Assembly: GCA_024741835.1 (NCBI GenBank)
Contig: JAENRP010000418.1
Coordinates: forward strand, 1 to 35,242
Source of the DNA: Diplocarpon mali
Lineage: Eukaryota; Ascomycota; Leotiomycetes; Helotiales; Drepanopezizaceae
DNA length: 35,242 nucleotides
Reading direction: 5' to 3'
The notes under the pieces were generated by a model. It was not told where the DNA came from, ran no database searches, and saw nothing but the letters and a program-made list of their open reading frames with translations. Positions 29,770 to 35,242 of this stretch are shown piece by piece; positions within the stretch are counted from its first letter, which is position 1; each line of letters begins with the position of its first letter. The position numbers and the translations under genes are program-made.

Positions 29770-31100
29770 CCTTAGCGCTCCTTACTTTATAAGAGCTAAT
29801 ATTATTAATTTCCTTAAGTAATATAAAGAAACTTATTACGATTTTAGTATTATATAAGAGGATATAATTTCTTAGCTTTTTTACTACTATAATTATATAA
29901 GTAAAGATATTATCAAATCCCTCTTTAAATAGAAAACTTATAATTTATAAGAACTCCTTATTAAGGCTTTTAAATTTAAATTCTAAGAATTTGATAAATA
30001 GCAGACTTATAATACCTTAGCTTTTTTAAAGGAATTTATTTTAATTACTTATACTCCTAAGGAACTTAAGAACTACTATTAGACCTTCACTTGCGTATCG
30101 AATACCTTAATCGGCTAGAAAATACTTAGCGAAGTCGAAAAAGGTTGCCTTTTCTTACTTAAATTACCTATTAGCCTTAGAAATAAGATTATTAAGCATT
30201 TTAAGATCAATAAGCAAAATCTTATAACATTTGCCTTATTTAAGGAATTCTCGGCCTTTGCTTTAAAGTCAAATCTTAATAAGAGAACTATTAATGCTAT
30301 AAAGTAAGAAAAAGCCCCTACTCCCTCTTATACTAAAGACCTTAAAAGCTTGGTTTAAGAACACTTAAAGGCCCTTAAGGTTATAAAAGAGGTAAAGAAG
30401 AATCTAGTAGTAATACCTTTTACTCGCAGGCCTAACTTAAGAGTAAGATCCAACCCTAGAATTAAAGAACTCAAGACCTAATTTATAGAACTTTAAATCC
30501 AAAGCTTAGAAACTAAGATTAATAATCTTTTATAAAGAAAATAATATATTCCTTAATTTAGTAATAAGCAAAACTCGGCTATTAAAAACCAACTTAGTAA
30601 TTCCTATTACCAGACTCCTGCTTCTTATCATTCGAAATAACCAGCTAATATAAGAATTTAATAGTTAATTAAAGAAGGAGAAATTAATCTTAACTAGCAC
30701 TTTGCCAATATTAATACTATAGGATACTAAGGAAATAGCAATAGAAGAAGACTAATTTGTAACTTTTATAATAATAAGGAACCTAACTGCCCTTTATATA
30801 AGTATTATAATAAATGTCCTCTTTTCTAACGTTTTATTAATACTAGGGTTATATATATATTAATAAGTATAGGATACTTTGCATTAGAGATCTTAAGTTA
30901 AAAGCTATCCCTATTAAAAAGCATTAGAATCGCTTATAGTTATAAACTATTTAGATAATAATATATAGTATAAAATAGGATAAGAATTGAATTAAATAAT
31001 AGCGTATTATAGATATAAATGCTAAAATTCCAACTTATATATATATAAGTCTAATTAGCAATCTACTTAAAGGAGTTCTTAAGGACTTAGCTTTTAATTA
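29770..31100 (+). pseudogene. Ty3/gypsy copy 2 gag (RIP-degraded)
   Basis: With TAA/TAG taken as former Gln codons, the frame from about 29830 reads a helical capsid-like region (FKFQEFDKQQTYNTLAFLKE near 29970-30030), then KGCLFLLKLPISLRNKI near 30145. After a Lys-rich linker and one minisatellite-like unit (30421-30446), a Cys-rich segment (ICNFYNNKEPNCPLYKYYNK, 30755-30814) has some Tyr that probably were Cys or His. This fits a nucleocapsid zinc-knuckle region. The N-terminal part lies left of the composite insertion. The C-terminal boundary is uncertain. Confidence 0.65.
30421..30446 (+). repeat. minisatellite-like unit in gypsy gag
   Basis: ACTCGCAGGCCTAACTTAAG followed by AGTAAG matches the Copia-R unit in the plus-strand sense and reads TRRPNLRV in the gag frame. 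Related units in this element are at 32340-32365 (TYKPSLKV) and 32502-32525 (TYKPDPQV). Confidence 0.55.
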
Positions 31101-32990
31101 AATAGCTATAGAAGTTAAAGGTATTTTTATTTTAGAATAGGTTAATAATGATATTTTAGCTAATATTAATTCTACTTTTATATTTAAGAACCCTTGGAAT
31201 TCTCGGCATCCTTTTAGATCTTCTACTCTATTAATACTAATAAAACTAGATAAAGTCTAGAAATCAGCGCGTATAACTTAAGAATCTTAATATAAAGTCT
31301 AAATGCTAAAAGATACTTAATAATCTAAAACTGCAGTAGATAAGGATAAAGCTAATATAGTAAACGAATTGATTAAAGATATAATAGATAAAGATAGCTT
31401 TAAGCTTAAAGATTAAGAAGTCGAAGTTATTATATAAACCCTTAATCTAAAGCAAAAGAGATAGATATTAAAATAGGAAAAATTCGTTAATGAATATGCT
31501 AGTTCAACTATAATAGAAAGAGCTATAGAGAATGTTATAGCCTAGCAAATAAGCTTTATATTTAAAGACCTATTTAATTTAATTAAATACTTTAGTAAAG
31601 TATTAAGAAAGCATATCCTAATTGCCTTTAAAGATTTGAATAATAATAAGGAAATGGAAATTGTAATATAAAAGAACTTTAAAAAGCACTTAACCTTAAT
31701 TAAATATCTTTAGATTATAGAAGATAAAGGAACCTAAAGGTATTATAATATTATAGTAATAACTTCAATATCTTAAAATATTAATTGAAATTATTTAGCA
31801 ATTGCGATAAAAAGCCTTATTATTATTTATTTAATAAAAGAATTAGTTAAAGTAAAGGCTTTAATCAATTGTAGTTTAAAAGTTAATACGATAATTAGAA
31901 AAGTGGTAAAAATAGCTTATTTAATAATTGTTAGCAATTGACTTCTTATTTATTCGACTATCTTTAGATTAAAATACAATTTTTATAAATAGGTAAAGAA
32001 TATAAAGGTTAAAGTTAAAGGGATCGTTAATTATACTAACTTTTTAATAATAGAGAATTCTTTAAATAATATTCTTTTAAAAATGCCCTTTATTTTAAAA
32101 TCTTAGCTTATATTTAACTATTTTAAAGATAGTCTTATAAAAGCTAGTCTTTAAAATATAAATCAATCTTTAAAAGGATAAATAGTTATTATAAGAGATA
32201 TAGCTAAATTTTAAAATAAGGTTTTAAAAAACGATTAGCTAATATAAGGACTAAGCTTAATACTAATAAAGGAAAGCACTTAATAAGGAGTTATAGTAAA
32301 AGGAAGGTAAGTTTTCCAATTTTGAATAATAGTAATTTAACTTATAAGCCTAGTTTAAAAGTCAAATCTAGAATTTTAAAGAATAGTATAATTAGCGTTT
32401 TATTAGATTAAAAATTAAGAAAAAAGAAAAATAAGGTAAAGAAGAGAGTTTATTTCGCAAATTTCGATAATTTACCTATTATTATAAAAAACTTAAAACC
32501 CACTTATAAGCCAGACCCGCAAGTGAAAAATAATAAATCACTAATAACGTTTCTATCTACGTACTTTAAATTAATAATTTAAAAAATCTTTTATTTCTTT
32601 TTAAAAAAGAAAATTCGGGCCATTTTATAGGATTTAATAAAAAAGGAAAGAAGTAGAAAAGTATAGTACTAGCTAATATTCGAACTATATATAAAAGTAA
32701 GGTAGATAAAGTATAACTAGTAGATTAAAGAATCTTTAATAGCTTAAAGCCTAAAGGATTAGATAATTAGTTTAAATAAGATAAGAAGCTTCGACCTTTA
32801 AAGCTAAGTGGCAAATTCGATAAGTTTATTGTAAGTAGATTTTCTAATAAACTTATTAGATATTAGCTAACTAAAGAGCGTTTTAATATATTAAAAATTA
32901 GAGATAACTTAATAGAGTAAGAATGCGAACTACTTTATAAAACCTTAATAAATCGAAAGGACGCCTTAGCTTTTAATTAAACGGAACTTA
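31101..32990 (+). pseudogene. Ty3/gypsy copy 2: protease and linker to RT (RIP-degraded)
   Basis: From about 31640 the frame reads a retropepsin-like pattern: ALINCSLKVNTI at about 31855-31890 is the probable active-site segment (the Asp now reads Asn at 31867), and NILLKMPFI near 32070 is the usual downstream Leu-Gly-x-Pro-type segment. Before it, 31101-31600 is a poorly resolved charged linker. After it, 32150-32990 holds a long linker with two minisatellite-like units (32340-32365, 32502-32525). The identity rests on position between gag and RT plus these two motifs. Confidence 0.55.
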
Positions 32991-35242
32991 GCCAGATTCG
33001 AAAAGAGGTAATACTTTATATTAAGATTAAGATAATACTTTATAAAGTATAATAAAAGAAAATATTTAAGGTTCTTAAAGCTCTTTAAAAAAAGGTAATC
33101 GAAATGCTAAAGGATAGGCTAAAGTAAAGCATTCTTAAATTCTATAATAGCCCTTATAAGAATAAATAGTTCCTAATTGCTAAGAAAGAAAAGGGAACTT
33201 ATAAATTAATAATAGTAGTAGTAAAGATGAATTAAGTTACTATTAAAGACGCTAATATTCTTTCGAATATAAATAAGTTCTTAAATGAATTCGTAAGATT
33301 AACCCGCAGCTTTCTTATTAACTTCTTCTTTAAATATAACTAATTTATTCTTAATATCAAATCGAAAGATATAATAGTAATTCAAACTCCTCTTAAGCTA
33401 CTTTAAATAATTAGATTACTTTGAAAAGCTTTAAATTCAATTGCTTAATTTATTTAAGTGATCTATAAGATACTAATAGATTATATACTTAATATTATAC
33501 TCCTTTATATAGATAATATAAGTGAAAAAGGATTAAGATCATTTTATAACTATAAAGAAGTTCTCTTTAATATATAATGATTTATAATAGAATACATTTA
33601 GAACTTAGATTAAGTACTTATATAATTCGAAAGGGCAAAAGCAATAGTTAGTCCGAAGTTATAATACTATCTTTTATTAATAGAAATTATTAATTTTATT
33701 ATTAATTCTAATAGCCGAAGTCCTTAAAGGGCTAAAGTACTTAAAATTAATAAATAAAAGAGGTATAATAATATAGTAGAAGCTTACGCGTTTATTAACA
33801 TTATAGTATACTATCGCATTTAGATTAAGGATTTTATTAAAAAGGCAGTACCTATTTATACCTTATTTTAAAAAGGGACTAAGTTTTAATAAGAGGAACC
33901 TTAAATAGAGGCTATAAAATAACTAAAGTAAGCGTTGCTTAAAGCGCCCTATTTAATTCAAATAGACTATAAAGCTAACGCTAGGCCAATTATACTAATA
34001 GTTAATATAAGCTTAATCAAATGGAATACTATCCTTTAATAAGCTAATAGCTAATAGAAAAGATATTTAGCTTACTTTAAAAGTAGTCTTTAAAATCTAA
34101 TAAAGATAAAGTATAATACTATTCAATAGGAATATAAAGGCACTTTAAAGGTAATGAAAAAGATAAGAAGCGACCTTTATAGCACTTACTTTATTCTTAA
34201 AACTAATATCAAAGTACTAGTAGAATAATTAAATAAAGTTATAAGCGATTTATTAAAAGCTTTATTAATAAAATAGATTGCTTAAATAAGATTGATAGAC
34301 TTTAAAGTCAAATATATTTTAAAAATGAAAAATACTATTGCAAATAGCCTTTTAAAAAGAACTCGTCCTTATCCCTTTAATTTAATTAAAGAAGACAAAA
34401 TAGATTTTAATAAGTAGGTAGAGAATAAAGTTAATTATCTTTTAATATATCGCTTTAAAGGGACTTGACTTATAGTCCTAGCTTATAAGTTAAATAAGAG
34501 AATTTTATTACCTAACTACTTAAGTGACTTTAAAGAAATCGCAAAATTTTTAATTACGCTTAGATAATTAAAGATAGTTCCTTTTAAGGATTTTTAGAAG
34601 TTTAAAGCTAAAGCTTTAATTTATCTAATATAAGAAAGGAGATTATTTAAAAGGAGCGATAACTTATTTCTTATATAATTCTATTTAAATAATAATAAAT
34701 TGCAAGCTAAGGCTATTTAAGATATTTATAAAGAGACTGGCTATTAAAGAGCTAAGTCTACTTACTATTGACTTTTAAGAAAATTCTTTTAAAAAGGTTC
34801 TTTTAAAGATTGCAAAGCTTTTATGAAAAGTTGCGTCCTTTATTAGAAATAAAAACCTAATTATAAAGAGAATCTCCTGTTCCTAACTTAGCTATTAGGC
34901 CTTTTTTTTAAAGTTAGTCTTAATATTATATAAGTACTAACTATCGAAAATAGAATAATATATTTTATTTTTATAAAGGAAGACCTATTAAGATAGCTTA
35001 AAGGATAACCTTTAAGATCTACTAACTTTGAATTTATTGCAAAGTTCCTTTAAGAAGATATAGTCTATCGCTATAGACTTTTTAATAAATTAACTATTAA
35101 TAGAGGCCTCAAAAATAAAGGAGTAGTTAAAGCTTTCTTATAAAAATATAGTATTAAATAGGTTCAAATCTTAGCGTATAACTTAAAAGCTAATAAAGTA
35201 GTAGAACGAGGATACTATAATATTCTTAATAGTCTATTTAAA
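32991..35242 (+). pseudogene. Ty3/gypsy copy 2 pol: RT, RNase H, integrase (runs off the window)
   Basis: RT starts near VIEMLKDRLKQSILKFYNSP (33090). It continues with AKKEKGTYKLI (33181-33213), NFFFKYNQFILNIKS (the SGYDQ-type box, near 33315), and the active site YIDN at 33506-33517. RNase H covers about 33690-34440 (ending AKMKNT then SLLKRTRPYP). Integrase follows with NRG-KNKGVV near 35085-35115 and the catalytic-Glu box KVVERGYYN at 35190-35216. The order RT-RNase H-integrase identifies Ty3/gypsy. From 33685 it duplicates 6656-8220. Stops are at RIP-type sites. Confidence 0.87.

Noticed and set aside
1..35242. Host genes, tRNA or rRNA genes
   Set aside because: No frame free of RIP stops beyond about 140 codons, and no tRNA-like cloverleaf or rRNA core was seen.

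Overview
The window reads as AT-rich, gene-free, heterochromatin-like DNA from a filamentous ascomycete (Pezizomycotina). It is built entirely from nested LTR retrotransposons heavily damaged by repeat-induced point mutation (RIP). CA and TG dinucleotides are scarce and TA is everywhere. Old reading frames can still be followed for hundreds of codons, but Gln and Trp codons have become TAA/TAG, His and Cys codons read Tyr, and Met reads Ile. No host gene, tRNA or rRNA was found. I cannot name the species.

Layout: 1-188 is a plus-strand fragment of a Ty1/copia family, here called Copia-R. It is broken by a Ty3/gypsy LTR (189-565). A complete minus-strand Copia-R (566-6655, 195-bp LTRs) follows. 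Then comes the RNase H-integrase half of a plus-strand gypsy element (6656-8978) and a second gypsy LTR (8979-9336). A second copia family (Copia-2, about 7.6 kb, 197-bp LTRs) is inserted at the end of that LTR as a minus-strand copy (9337-16936) with a CCTAC target-site duplication. A 533-bp less-mutated spacer (16942-17474) separates it from a plus-strand Copia-2 copy (17475-25068), so the two copies form a giant inverted repeat. A second gypsy copy (gag, protease, RT, RNase H, integrase) fills 25069-26383 and 29765-35242. It is interrupted by a composite insertion, 26384-29764.

The composite insertion is the least expected object. A 5' part of Copia-2 on the plus strand is joined at an AAAAT microhomology to a miniature non-coding LTR element (TRIM-like) on the minus strand. 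The whole unit carries matching TGTYGTGCAG outer ends and is flanked by AGTTC on both sides.

Other points of interest: both copia families and the TRIM appear to prime reverse transcription from the anticodon loop of initiator tRNA-Met; a roughly 25-bp in-frame minisatellite is shared by Copia-R and the unrelated gypsy element; and an Ala-rich ORF antisense to pol stays open in both full-length Copia-2 copies. All domain calls were made by reading frames by eye, and boundaries without LTR or duplication evidence are approximate.
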